Assembly: GCF_026262505.1 (NCBI RefSeq)
Contig: NC_067204.1
Location: 19,198,860-19,262,859 of the forward strand
Source of the DNA: Trichomonas vaginalis G3
Lineage: Eukaryota; Parabasalia; Trichomonadida; Trichomonadidae
DNA: 64,000 nucleotides
Reading direction: 5' to 3'
In this document: one piece after another, positions 23,601 to 36,407 of the stretch
Numbering within the stretch: position 1 is the stretch's first letter
How the letters are laid out: the number at the start of each line of letters is the position of its first letter
Notes under the pieces: model-generated
What the model saw: only the letters and a program-made list of their open reading frames with translations
The model's database searches: none
Told to the model about the DNA's origin: nothing
Position numbers and translations under genes: made by a program

Positions 23601-26600
23601 TGAGTGGATGTATTATCCATAATAATTCTTGCTTCTTTATCAGCTCCAACTGAGATAAGATATTGAACAACTCCAAGATGACCATAATATGATGCATAAA
23701 TGTGGAGTGGAGTATTTCCATAATAATTCTTTGCTTCTTATCAGCTCCAACTGAGATAAGATATTGAACAACTCCAAGATGACCATAATATGATGCATAA
23801 ATGAGTGGAGTATTTCCATAATAATTCTTTGCTTCTTTATCAGCTCCAACTGAGATAAGATATTGAACAACTCCAAGATGACCATAATGATGCATAAATG
23901 AGTGGAGTATTTCCATAATAATTCTTTGCTTCTTTATCAGCTCCAACTGAGATAAGATATTGAACAACTCCAAGATGACCATAATATGATGCATAAATGA
24001 GTGGAGTATTTCCATAATAATTCTTTGCTTCTTTATCAGCTCCAACTGAGATAAGATATTGAACAACTCCAAGATGACCATAAATATGATGCATAAATGA
24101 GTGGAGTATTTCCATAATAATTCTTTGCTTCTTTATCAGCTCCAACTGAGATAAGATATGAAAACAACTCCAAGATGACCATAATATGATGCATAAATGA
24201 GTGGAGTATTTCCATAATAATTCTTTGCTTCTTTATCAGCTCCAACTGAGATAAGATATTGAACAACTCCAAGATGACCATAATATGATGCATAAATGAG
24301 TGGAGTATTTCCATAATAATTCTTTGCTTCTTTATCAGCTCCAACTGAGATAAGATATTGAACAACTCCAAGATGACCATAATATGATGCATAAATGAGT
24401 GGAGTATTTCCATAATAATTCTTTGCTTCTTTATCAGCTCCAACTGAGATAAGATATTGAACAACTCCAAGATGACCATAATATGATGCATAAATGAGTG
24501 GAGTATTTCCATAATAATTCTTTGCTTCTTTATCAGCTCCAACTGAGATAAGATATTGAACAACTCCAAGATGACCATAATATGATGCATAAATGAGTGG
24601 AGTATTTCCATAATAATTCTTTGCTTCTTTATCAGCTCCAACTGAGATAAGATATTGAACAACTCCAAGATGACCATAATATGATGCATAAATGAGTGGA
24701 GTATTTCCATAATAATTCTTTGCTTCTTTATCAGCTCCAACTGAGATAAGATATTGAACAACTCCAAGATGACCATAATATGATGCATAAATGAGTGGAG
24801 TATTTCCATAATAATTCTTTGCTTCTTTATCAGCTCCAACTGAGATAAGATATTGAACAACTCCAAGTGACCATAATATGATGCATAAATGAGTGGAGTA
24901 TTTCCATAATAATTCTTTGCTTCTTTATCAGCTCCAACTGAGATAAGATATTGAACAACTCCAAGATGACCATAATATGATGCATAAATGAGTGGAGTAT
25001 TTCCATAATAATTCTTTGCTTCTTTATCAGCTCCAACTGAGATAAGATATTGAACAACTCCAAGATGACCATAATATGATGCATAAATGAGTGGAGTATT
25101 TCCATAATAATTCTTTGCTTCTTTATCAGCTCCAACTGAGATAAGATATTGAACAACTCCAAGATGACCATAATATGATGCATAAATGAGTGGAGTATTT
25201 CCATAATAATTCTTTGCTTCTTTATCAGCTCCAACTGAGATAAGATATGAACAACTCCAAGATGACCATAATATGATGCATAAATGAGTGGAGTATTTCC
25301 ATAATAATTCTTTGCTTCTTTATCAGCTCCAACTGAGATAAGATATTGAACAACTCCAAGATGACCATAATATGATGCATAAATGAGTGGAGTATTTCCA
25401 TAATAATTCTTTGCTTCTTTATCAGCTCCAACTGAGATAAGATATTGAACAACTCCAAGATGACCATAATATGATGCATAAATGAGTGGAGTATTTCCAT
25501 AATAATTCTTTGCTTCTTTATCAGCTCCAACTGAGATAAGATATTGAACAACTCCAAGATGACCATAATATGATGCATAAATGAGTGGAGTATTTCCATA
25601 ATAATTCTTTGCTTCTTTATCAGCTCCAACTGAGATAAGATATTGAACAACTCCAAGATGACCATAATATGATGCATAAATGAGTGGAGTATTTCCATAA
25701 TAATTCTTTGCTTCTTTATCAGCTCCAACTGAGATAAGATATTGAACAACTCCAAGATGACCATAATATGATGCATAAATGAGTGGAGTATTTCCATAAT
25801 AATTCTTTGCTTCTTTATCAGCTCCAACTGAGATAAGATATTGAACAACTCCAAGATGACCATAATATGATGCATAAATGAGTGGAGTATTTCCATAATA
25901 ATTCTTTGCTTCTTTATCAGCTCCAACTGAGATAAGATATTGAACAACTCCAAGATGACCATAATATGATGCATAAATGAGTGGAGTATTTCCATAATAA
26001 TTCTTTGCTTCTTTATCAGCTCCAACTGAGATAAGATATTGAACAACTCCAAGATGACCATAATATGATGCATAAATGAGTGGAGTATTTCCATAATAAT
26101 TCTTTGCTTCTTTATCAGCTCCAACTGAGATAAGATATTGAACAACTCCAAGATGACCATAATATGATGCATAAATGAGTGGAGTATTTCCATAATAATT
26201 CTTTGCTTCTTTATCAGCTCCAACTGAGATAAGATATTGAACAACTCCAAGATGACCATAATATGATGCATAAATGAGTGGAGTATTTCCATAATAATTC
26301 TTTGCTTCTTTATCAGCTCCAACTGAGATAAGATATTGAACAACTCCAAGATGACCATAATATGATGCATAAATGAGTGGAGTATTTCCATAATAATTCT
26401 TTGCTTCTTTATCAGCTCCAACTGAGATAAGATATTGAACAACTCCAAGATGACCATAATATGATGCATAAATGAGTGGAGTATTTCCATAATAATTCTT
26501 TGCTTCTTTATCAGCTCCAACTGAGATAAGATATTGAACAACTCCAAGATGACCATAATATGATGCATAAATGAGTGGAGTATTTCCATAATAATTCTTT

Positions 26601-29600
26601 GCTTCTTTATCAGCTCCAACTGAGATAAGATATTGAACAACTCCAAGATGACCATAATATGATGCATAAATGAGTGGAGTATTTCCATAATAATTCTTTG
26701 CTTCTTTATCAGCTCCAACTGAGATAAGATATTGAACAACTCCAAGATGACCATAATATGATGCATAAATGAGTGGAGTATTTCCATAATAATTCTTTGC
26801 TTCTTTATCAGCTCCAACTGAGATAAGATATTGAACAACTCCAAGATGACCATAATATGATGCATAAATGAGTGGAGTATTTCCATAATAATTCTTTGCT
26901 TCTTTATCAGCTCCAACTGAGATAAGATATTGAACAACTCCAAGATGACCATAATATGATGCATAAATGAGTGGAGTATTTCCATAATAATTCTTTGCTT
27001 CTTTATCAGCTCCAACTGAGATAAGATATTGAACAACTCCAAGATGACCATAATATGATGCATAAATGAGTGGAGTATTTCCATAATAATTCTTTGCTTC
27101 TTTATCAGCTCCAACTGAGATAAGATATTGAACAACTCCAAGATGACCATAATATGATGCATAAATGAGTGGAGTATTTCCATAATAATTCTTTGCTTCT
27201 TTATCAGCTCCAACTGAGATAAGATATTGAACAACTCCAAGATGACCATAATATGATGCATAAATGAGTGGAGTATTTCCATAATAATTCTTTGCTTCTT
27301 TATCAGCTCCAACTGAGATAAGATATTGAACAACTCCAAGATGACCATAATATGATGCATAAATGAGTGGAGTATTTCCATAATAATTCTTTGCTTCTTT
27401 ATCAGCTCCAACTGAGATAAGATATTGAACAACTCCAAGATGACCATAATATGATGCATAAATGAGTGGAGTATTTCCATAATAATTCTTTGCTTCTTTA
27501 TCAGCTCCAACTGAGATAAGATATTGAACAACTCCAAGATGACCATAATATGATGCATAAATGAGTGGAGTATTTCCATAATAATTCTTTGCTTCTTTAT
27601 CAGCTCCAACTGAGATAAGATATTGAACAACTCCAAGATGACCATAATATGATGCATAAATGAGTGGAGTATTTCCATAATAATTCTTTGCTTCTTTATC
27701 AGCTCCAACTGAGATAAGATATTGAACAACTCCAAGATGACCATAATATGATGCATAAATGAGTGGAGTATTTCCATAATAATTCTTTGCTTCTTTATCA
27801 GCTCCAACTGAGATAAGATATTGAACAACTCCAAGATGACCATAATATGATGCATAAATGAGTGGAGTATTTCCATAATAATTCTTTGCTTCTTTATCAG
27901 CTCCAACTGAGATAAGATATTGAACAACTCCAAGATGACCATAATATGATGCATAAATGAGTGGAGTATTTCCATAATAATTCTTTGCTTCTTTATCAGC
28001 TCCAACTGAGATAAGATATTGAACAACTCCAAGATGACCATAATATGATGCATAAATGAGTGGAGTATTTCCATAATAATTCTTTGCTTCTTTATCAGCT
28101 CCAACTGAGATAAGATATTGAACAACTCCAAGATGACCATAATATGATGCATAAATGAGTAGAGTATTTCTATAATAATTCTTTGCTTCTTTATCAGCTC
28201 CAACTGAGATAAGATATTGAACAACTCCAAGATGACCATAATATGATGCATAAATGAGTGGAGTATTTCCATAATAATTCTTTGCTTCTTTATCAGCTCC
28301 AACTGAGATAAGATATTGAACAACTCCAAGATGACCATAATATGATGCATAAATGAGTGGAGTATTTCCATAATAATTCTTTGCTTCTTTATCAGCTCCA
28401 ACTGAGATAAGATATTGAACAACTCCAAGATGACCATAATATGATGCATAAATGAGTGGAGTATTTCCATAATAATTCTTTGCTTCTTTATCAGCTCCAA
28501 CTGAGATAAGATATTGAACAACTCCAAGATGACCATAATATGATGCATAAATGAGTGGAGTATTTCCATAATAATTCTTTGCTTCTTTATCAGCTCCAAC
28601 TGAGATAAGATATTGAACAACTCCAAGATGACCATAATATGATGCATAAATGAGTGGAGTATTTCCATAATAATTCTTTGCTTCTTTATCAGCTCCAACT
28701 GAGATAAGATATTGAACAACTCCAAGATGACCATAATATGATGCATAAATGAGTGGAGTATTTCCATAATAATTCTTTGCTTCTTTATCAGCTCCAACTG
28801 AGATAAGATATTGAACAACTCCAAGATGACCATAATATGATGCATAAATGAGTGGAGTATTTCCATAATAATTCTTTGCTTCTTTATCAGCTCCAACTGA
28901 GATAAGATATTGAACAACTCCAAGATGACCATAATATGATGCATAATGAGTGGAGTATTTCCATAATAATTCTTTGCTTCTTTATCAGCTCCAACTGAGA
29001 TAAGATATTGAACAACTCCAAGATGACCATAATATATGCATAAATGTGGAGTATTTCCATAATAATTTTTGCTTCTTTATCAGCTCCAACTGAGATAAGA
29101 TAGAACAACTCCAAGATGACCATAATATGATGCATAAAGAGTATTTCCATAATAATTCTTTGCTTCTTTATTAGCTCCAACTGAGATAAGATATTGAACA
29201 ACTCCAAGTGACCATAATATGATGCATAAATGAGTGGAGTATTTCCATAATAATTCTTTGCTTCTTTATCAGCTCCAACTGAGATAAGATATTGAACAAC
29301 TCCAAGATGACCATAATATGATGCATAAATGAGTGGAGTATTCCATAATAATTCTTTCTTCTTATCAGCTCCAACTGAATAAGATATTGAACAACTCCAA
29401 GATGACCATAATATGATGCATAAATGAGTGAGTATTTCCATAATAATTCTTTGCTTCTTTATTAGCTCCAACTGAGATAAGATATTGAACAACTCCAAGA
29501 TGACCATAATATGATGCATAAATGAGTGGAGTATTTCCATAATAATTCTTTGCTTCTTTATCAGCTCCAACTGAGATAAGATATTGAACAACTCCAAGAT

Positions 29601-32560
29601 GACCATAATATGATGCATAAATGAGTGGAGTATTTCCATAATAATTCTTTGCTTCTATTAGCTCCAACTGAGATAAGATATTGAACAACTCCAAGATGAC
29701 CATAATATGATGCATAAATGAGTGGAGTATTTCCATAATAATTCTTTGCTTCTTTATCAGCTCCAACTGAGATAAGATATTGAACAACTCCAAGATGACC
29801 ATAATATGATGCATAAATGAGTGGAGTATTTCCATAATAATTCTTTGCTTCTTTATCAGCTCCAACTGAGATAAGATATTGAACAACTCCAAGATGACCA
29901 TAATATGATGCATAAATGAGTGGAGTATTTCCATAATAATTCTTTGCTTCTTTATCAGCTCCAACTGAGATAAGATATTGAACAACTCCAAGATGACCAT
30001 AATATGATGCATAAATGAGTGGAGTATTTCCATAATAATTCTTTGCTTCTTTATCAGCTCCAACTGAGATAAGATATTGAACAACTCCAAGATGACCATA
30101 ATATGATGCATAAATGAGTGGAGTATTTCCATAATAATTCTTTGCTTCTTTATAGCTCCAACTGAGATAAGATATTGAACAACTCCAAGATGACCATAAT
30201 ATGATGCATAAATGAGTGGAGTATTTCATAATAATTCTTTGCTTCTTTATCAGCTCCAACTGAGATAAGATATTGAACAACTCCAAGATGACCATAATAT
30301 GATGCATAAATGAGTGGAGTATTTCCATAATAATTCTTTGCTTCTTTATCAGCTCCAACTGAGATAAGATATTGAACAACTCCAAGATGACCATAATATG
30401 ATGCATAAATGAGTGGAGTATTTCCATAATAATTCTTTGCTTCTTTATCAGCTCCAACTGAGATAAGATATTGAACAACTCCAAGATGACCATAATATGA
30501 TGCATAAATGAGTGGAGTATTTCCATAATAATTCTTTGCTTCTTTATAGCTCCAACTGAGATAAGATATTGAACAACTCCAAGATGACCATAATATGATG
30601 CATAAATGAGTGGAGTATTTCCATAATAATTCTTTGCTTCTTTATCAGCTCCAACTGAGATAAGATATTGAACAACTCCAAGATGACCATAATATGATGC
30701 ATAAATGAGTGGAGTATTTCCATAATAATTCTTTGCTTCTTTATCAGCTCCAACTGAGATAAGATATTGAACAACTCCAAGATGACCATAATATGATGCA
30801 TAAATGAGTGGAGTATTTCCATAATAATTCTTTGCTTCTTTATCAGCTCCAACTGAGATAAGATATTGAACAACTCCAAGATGACCATAATATGATGCAT
30901 AAATGAGTGGAGTATTTCCATAATAATTCTTTGCTTCTTTATAGCTCCAACTGAGATAAGATATTGAACAACTCCAAGATGACCATAATATGATGCATAA
31001 ATGAGTGGAGTATTTCCATAATAATTCTTTGCTTCTTTATCAGCTCCAACTGAGATAAGATATTGAACAACTCCAAGATGACCATAATATGATGCATAAA
31101 TGAGTGGAGTATTTCCATAATAATTCTTTGCTTCTTTATTAGCTCCAACTGAGATAAGATATTGAACAACTCCAAGATGACCATAATATGATGCATAAAT
31201 GAGTGGAGTATTTCCATAATAATTCTTTGCTTCTTTATCAGCTCCAACTGAGATAAGATATTGAACAACTCCAAATGACCATAATATGATGCATAAATGA
31301 GTGGAGTATTTCCATAATAATTCTTTGCTTCTTTATCAGCTCCAACTGAGATAAGATATTGAACAACTCCAAGATGACCATAATATGATGCATAAATGAG
31401 TGGAGTATTTCCATAATAATTCTTTGCTTCTTTATCAGCTCCAACTGAGATAAGATATTGAACAACTCCAAGATGACCATAATATGATGCATAAATGAGT
31501 GGAGTATTTCCATAATAATTCTTTGCTTCTTTATCAGCTCCAACTGAGATAAGATATTGAACAACTCCAAGATGACCATAATATGATGCATAAATGAGTG
31601 GAGTATTTCCATAATAATTCTTTGCTTCTTTATTAGCTCCAACTGAGATAAGATATTGAACAACTCCAAGATGACCATAATATGATGCATAAATGAGTGG
31701 AGTATTTTCATAATAATTCTTTGCTTCTTTATCAGCTCCAACTGAGATAAGATATTGAACAACTCCAAGTTGACCATAATATGATGCATAAATGAGTGGA
31801 GTATTTCCATAATAATTCTTTGCTTCTTTATCAGCTCCAACTGAGATAAGATATTGAACAACTCCAAGATGACCATAATATGATGCATAAATGAGTGGAG
31901 TATTTCCATAATAATTCTTTGCTTCTTTATCAGCTCCAACTGAGATAAGATATTGAACAACTCCAAGATGACCATAATATGATGCATAAATGAGTGGAGT
32001 ATTTCCATAATAATTCTTTGCTTCTTTATCAGCTCCAACTGAGATAAGATATTGAACAACTCCAAGATGACCATAATATGATGCATAAATGAGTGGAGTA
32101 TTTCCATAATAATTCTTTGCTTCTTTATCAGCTCCAACTGAGATAAGATATTGAACAACTCCAAGATGACCATAATATGATGCATAAATGAGTGGAGTAT
32201 TTCCATAATAATTCTTTGCTTCTTTATCAGCTCCAACTGAGATAAGATATTGAACAACTCCAAGATGACCATAATATGATGCATAAATGAGTGGAGTATT
32301 TCCATAATAATTCTTTGCTTCTTTATCAGCTCCAACTGAGATAAGATATTGAACAACTCCAAGATGACCATAATATGATGCATAAATGAGTGGAGTATTT
32401 CCATAATAATTCTTTGCTTCTTTATCAGCTCCAACTGAGATAAGATATTGAACAACTCCAAGATGACCATAATATGATGCATAAATGAGTGGAGTATTTC
32501 CATAATAATTCTTTGCTTCTTTATCAGCTCCAACTGAGATAAGATATTGAACAACTTCAA
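8640..32560 (-). repeat. 99-bp tandem array coding for ankyrin units
   Basis: About 240 head-to-tail copies of a 99-bp unit, most identical to each other. Variation is confined to a few sites: TTATCAGC/TTATTAGC (Asp/Asn before the Lys), AAGATGACC/AAGTTGACC (His/Gln), and indels. End units near 8640-8760 and 32540-32600 are clearly more diverged, as expected for unequal exchange within the middle of an array. The unit is open in the true frame (no Met) and also in the +1 frame, whose chance product ELFNILSQLELIKKQRII holds Met codons. Confidence 0.95.
21490..24180 (-). other. Indel-dense island within the ankyrin array
   Basis: Units in this stretch carry scattered one- to three-base insertions and deletions at many different sites (for example CTCCAAACTGAG, TGAGAATAAGAT, CATAATAGATGC), whereas flanking units are almost perfect. 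Substitutions are rare. This pattern is what an unpolished long-read consensus looks like. A smaller island is at about 28940-29480. Reading frames here should not be trusted. Confidence 0.7.
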
Positions 32561-32615
32561 GTTTACCATTAGATGATGCACAGAATAGAGCTGTAAAACC
32601 ATGTTTGCTCTTGAT

Positions 32616-33320
32616 TTATTTATCACAGCCACATTCAATGAGAGATTTAACAAGTCTCAGATTTCCTTGTGAAGATGCATAATGAAGTACATTTTGACCA
32701 AAAAAGTCAGAATTTTGTTTTTTCCAAAGTTCTTCTTCACATGCTTTTTGCATCATTTTTTGATTTCCTTTTTCTGAAATTTCTTCAAAGAATTCGTAGA
32801 TTTGATCGAAATCTTCAGAATCTTTAAGTTTGGAAATTTCCGAAAGAAATTCTTTTGGTAAATTGTTTCCTTCTTTCTCTTTGTGTTGAGAGTGAAGAGT
32901 TTGTATTTCTTTCTCGTTGTTTTCTTTTTCTTTTTGGATCAGATTTAAATCTGCTTGATGTTTTTCGATTTTATTTGTTGTAATGGATTGATCCTTTTGT
33001 AATTGTTCTAAAATGCCAATAATCCCTTTGAATATTCGCATCTTCATGTACTTTTGAACTGATTTAAGTGTTGAAATGGCATCTTGTAGGTTGTTTATTG
33101 AAATATTTGCATTTCGAGTGCAGATATACAATTTTCGTGCTGAAATTACAGAATGAGATTTCACAAGAAGAGAATTGAAGTCATCAGGTGTTAAATTCGC
33201 GAATTTCATGATTGATTTGATATCTTCTACTTCAAATGTGCTAAATAGATTATTCTCTTCGATATAATCTTTGATATGTGAGCCAATATATTCGTAGTTC
33301 CGAACAATTCCCTGACTCAT
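32616..33320 (-). CDS. N-terminal domain of the giant ankyrin protein
   Basis: 234 aa from MSQGIVRNYEYIGSHIKDYI at 33320; an in-frame ATG at 33395 would add 25 residues, but the MSQ start is the natural one for this family. Residues about 1-110 form the helical N-terminal domain usual in trichomonad ankyrin proteins (IMKFANLTPDDFNSLLVKS). About 115-170 is a charged coiled coil (EKHQADLNLIQKEKENNEKE). A first ankyrin unit (NVLHYASSQGNLRLVKSLIE) ends CGCDK and then TAA. The same frame goes on after the TAA as IKSKHGFTALFCASSNGKLE and into the array, so the TAA most likely arose from a GAA codon by a single change. Confidence 0.8.
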   Translation of the reverse strand: MSQGIVRNYEYIGSHIKDYIEENNLFSTFEVEDIKSIMKFANLTPDDFNSLLVKSHSVISARKLYICTRNANISINNLQDAISTLKSVQKYMKMRIFKGIIGILEQLQKDQSITTNKIEKHQADLNLIQKEKENNEKEIQTLHSQHKEKEGNNLPKEFLSEISKLKDSEDFDQIYEFFEEISEKGNQKMMQKACEEELWKKQNSDFFGQNVLHYASSQGNLRLVKSLIECGCDK

Positions 33321-35661
33321 TAAAATTTGTAAAGTTTTTTTTCCTTGTGTCACTTTTATTATCACATGGAAAAAATTTAGCAATCCTACAGTCATAAATA
33401 ATATTTTGGTACCTAAGAATATACATTTGTATTCTTTGGCTAATGATTATGACTTTTTACAAAAATATTTGACACTTTACATGTCACCAGAGTTCGAAAA
33501 TTATTTGGTCGGGGCACCAATTGTCCCCCAAGCGGCATCCCTAATTGGCAATATTATCTTCTTTATAATCATTCAAAAAATCGTAAATATGATCGATTTC
33601 CCCTGATCAAAAAGAATGATTGGACTTTCATAATGAAAGCAATCATAATTATGGGATATGAGAAACGTGTTAACGGTATCACAAATAAAAAAAAAAGAAA
33701 TATGATGGTTGCGAATTTGAATTTATTTAATATTAAAAATCTTTTAGAAGAAGAATGATACTATACGCTTTTAACATAGAATTCTAACATGTGTGAATAA
33801 GGATGTCAATTCGGAAAATTGTTTTCATTTTAGGAGAATATAATTTTCCTTTTGGAAAATTTAAAAAGTGAGACGCGCAGGATTCGAACTTTTTTAAAAG
33901 TTGATTTAAATATATTCTAGTGTGATTTCTAAGGATAATATCATATTTAAAATAAGAATATACTAGTTTAGGTGGTATAATTTTTTCGATAAATTTGAGA
34001 GCATGTACGTTTAGGGCATCAAAAGTGTCAATTCGCTCAGCGAAAGCTGAGCTAGCTTCGTTCTCGAAAGAATAGGGAAGGAGTGAAAGAGAGTGATACA
34101 GATGTTGACACATTCATATCATTTCAACAAATTTTGATCAAATTGAAATTCAATGAAATTCAATTCACTTCATATCCTTCAGTCAGTACATTGACATCCT
34201 TCTACATCACAATGATAACTCGTACATCAATAGTTCTACAACTGACTCAGAAAAAACAAGATTTTTACTTCCAGCTTACAGCTTTTAAAAAGTTTCGATG
34301 AAAAAAATCACTCTACTCTTGTTTATCGATATGTTGTGATAGTAGGTAAACGTATTCTTATCGATATTAATAAAAATTTTTTTCCTTCATATGAAGAAAC
34401 ATTTTGTTCTCCATTTGATGCTGAGTCTAAATCTCGATTTTTGAATTTTCTTCTTTCCAAATTTCTTTTTTCCAAATTAGAAGTTTAATTCAAATTTTCA
34501 ATAGTTTATATAGTTTCTCAAACCGTCTTAGATTTTCTTACTTTTTGGGGATTTTCTCTCAAAATATACAAAAATAGTAATATCAATACATGTGTCTAAT
34601 ATACTTTAAAACCATCGTGATAAAATTCAAAAACGAAGAGTTCTTCTCTCCAAATTTTTTTCAAAATCAAAAAAATGAGATAAAAAAATACGTTTGGAAA
34701 ATTCATTTTTAGCATTTTAGGAATTTTCTCACTTTCCTTCCAAATTAACATCCTTAGTGTGAATGTTTCGGTTCTGTTTACAGAAGGTAAAGACATCTGA
34801 GATTAATGTTTTAGGAATAATTTGTAAAAATTCATCTGGAATTTGTGTCGTTATATAAGACAGTTCTGATTTTAATAGAGAAATTCAATAAAAGGTTGTG
34901 TGAAATTTCACAAAAAAAAATAGATTAGGAAATGAAGAAATTAAACTTTCATAATTTCAACCTTACTACATGTAGAGAAGTGTGCATAAGATAAATGTTG
35001 ATTATCTAAAATCAAAAAATTGTGAAGTCGTTCAATTTGATCGGTTTATTTTATGTGATCTTGGAAGGTAATTTAGATGTATGTTGAAAATAATTTTATT
35101 TATAAAAGTAAAAATATTTGACATGAATAAATATACAGTTTAGATTTTATCATGATTATTTGTTATTTTGTTAAGGGCATGGTATATAGGAAAGTTTCTC
35201 ATAGCATTGTTATTCTATTCCCTTCAAATGAAAATTTAGTTGTTTCAATTAACCAATCAAATAAAATCTGTACTTGTACTATATGTCTATACATAAACAA
35301 AATTTTATTCGATGAAGTAAATTTGTTTTCTCTCAAAACTAATAATCAATTAAGGCTCTATTGAAATAATTGAATTAAGATTAAGAGATTTTAGTTATTG
35401 GTATGATTTGAAATACAATGTAATTTGGTCTATCTTGATAAAATTTTAACATTAACGGAAAATCTCTGAAAATACGAAAATAACCAACGTGCTTAAAGCC
35501 AAACTTTAAAATAGTGATCAATATCATATATTTAATAAATGTTAGATTTTGAATACAACCCTGACATTTCAAAAATTTTATTCTATTCAAATAATTGACG
35601 GATTTACAAGTATTTAAACATTTTTTTGATAATGATTTCAAGAACTACTGATGTCCTCTTT
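33321..35661. other. Long AT-rich intergenic region
   Basis: No gene is well supported. A minus-strand frame of 109 codons at 33784-34113 has coding-like sequence at its start (PYSFENEASSAFAERIDTFD) and may be a gene fragment. Within it GCTCAGC (34035-34041) and GCTGAGC (34046-34052) form a perfect stem with a GAAA tetraloop. At about 33873-33890 the minus strand shows a tRNA T-arm-like string (GTTCGAATCCTGCGCG) without the rest of a tRNA. The remaining 1.5 kb is low-complexity A/T. Confidence 0.45.
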
Positions 35662-36063
35662 ATGAGTGAAATGAATGAATGGAAAACTAAACACTCAAAT
35701 CTCTCTATCCTTCCTCGACTTGGTTTACCCTTCGCCAATTTTCACAGCAGAGAAGATCCTGTTGACGAATTCATGGATGTTGATTCTCTTGTAGCCGGAA
35801 TTGCAGATAAACTTACAGAAGATATATTCCAGGACTTCAAAATTGAAAAATCACGTGAAGCCAAAAGAATTGCTCATACAGCTTGCCAGCCTCGCAATTC
35901 TGCAAATATTTACAATGCGACACAACTTATTGACAGAAAGCTTGTCCAAAGACGCTTCATCAGTCCAACAAAATCTTCAATCGCAAACGACGCAATCTCT
36001 AAGAAAATTCTACAGGCAAATGCTTATAAGCTTCGCCCAGCCCTTTCTAAGAGAACTGTCTAA
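35662..36063 (+). CDS. Hypothetical protein, 133 aa
   Basis: The chosen start (35662) gives MSEMNEWKTKHSNLSILPRL; an ATG at 35626 is in frame but leads through less protein-like sequence. The protein has an acidic middle (PVDEFMDVDSLVAGIADKLT) and a basic C-terminal half with RRFISPTKSSIANDAISKK. Codon use is less A/T-biased than in the intergenic sequence, which supports coding. No domain is recognised. It lies tail-to-tail with the MFS transporter gene. Confidence 0.65.
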   Translation: MSEMNEWKTKHSNLSILPRLGLPFANFHSREDPVDEFMDVDSLVAGIADKLTEDIFQDFKIEKSREAKRIAHTACQPRNSANIYNATQLIDRKLVQRRFISPTKSSIANDAISKKILQANAYKLRPALSKRTV

Positions 36064-36407
36064 TCATCTTAGACTTTAGTCCGTTATTGATCCCTATATA
36101 CTTTATTGCGATTTGTAATGCGATTATTTTTTAGTCGCATTTGTTGTTTTAGTATTTGTGCGTATCATGTAAATTGTTTGTGTTTTATTTAAGAATTTCA
36201 ACTTTTTTTATGTTTAAAGTCTTAAATTTAGATACATTTCTTACGTTTATATTTAGTATCAAATCTCTTAATGTATTTGTGTGTATTTCATCAAGTGAGA
36301 ACTGGGTTCATGGCAATAAAGATCTAAAAACATATGTATAACTAAAATTTTATTACATAATTAACAATTTGCGGTTACAAGAACGTACAAAAAGTAATTT
36401 ACATGGT
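36064..36407. other. Intergenic stretch between convergent genes
   Basis: A/T-rich 3' flanks of the two convergent genes. I see no further gene or repeat in it. Confidence 0.6.

Larger units (their letters stand above)
8541..33320 (-). pseudogene. Giant ankyrin-repeat protein gene (about 240 units), interrupted
   Basis: One gene-like unit of 24.8 kb. The 5' end (33320) encodes the N-terminal domain described at 32616. It is followed by about 240 ankyrin repeats of 33 aa with core NTPLIYASYYGHLGVVQYL and SVGADKEAKN, then two or three diverged end repeats, a capping segment DGKTALDCSEAAVREYLLS and stop TAA at 8541-8543. An intact product would have about 8,000 residues. Ankyrin arrays form solenoids that bind proteins; large paralogous families of them are known in Trichomonas. 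As given, the frame is broken by a nonsense codon at 32616-32618 and by dozens of 1-2 base indels, part of which may be assembly error. Confidence 0.75.

Noticed and set aside
8640-32560. CRISPR array
   Set aside because: The units are contiguous 99-bp copies without variable spacers, and they code for ankyrin repeats in a eukaryote.
8573-32653. Dozens of long minus-strand frames of the type MELFNILSQLELIKKQ
   Set aside because: They are the +1 frame of the ankyrin array, open only because the unit is 99 bp. The ankyrin frame is the one with family likeness and with matching N- and C-terminal ends.
33406-33606. 66-aa plus-strand frame
   Set aside because: No family, no leader, A/T-rich surroundings; taken as chance.
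33870-33960. tRNA gene on the minus strand
   Set aside because: Only a T-arm-like string with some acceptor-like bases is seen. No D-arm, anticodon arm or matching 5' acceptor strand could be found.
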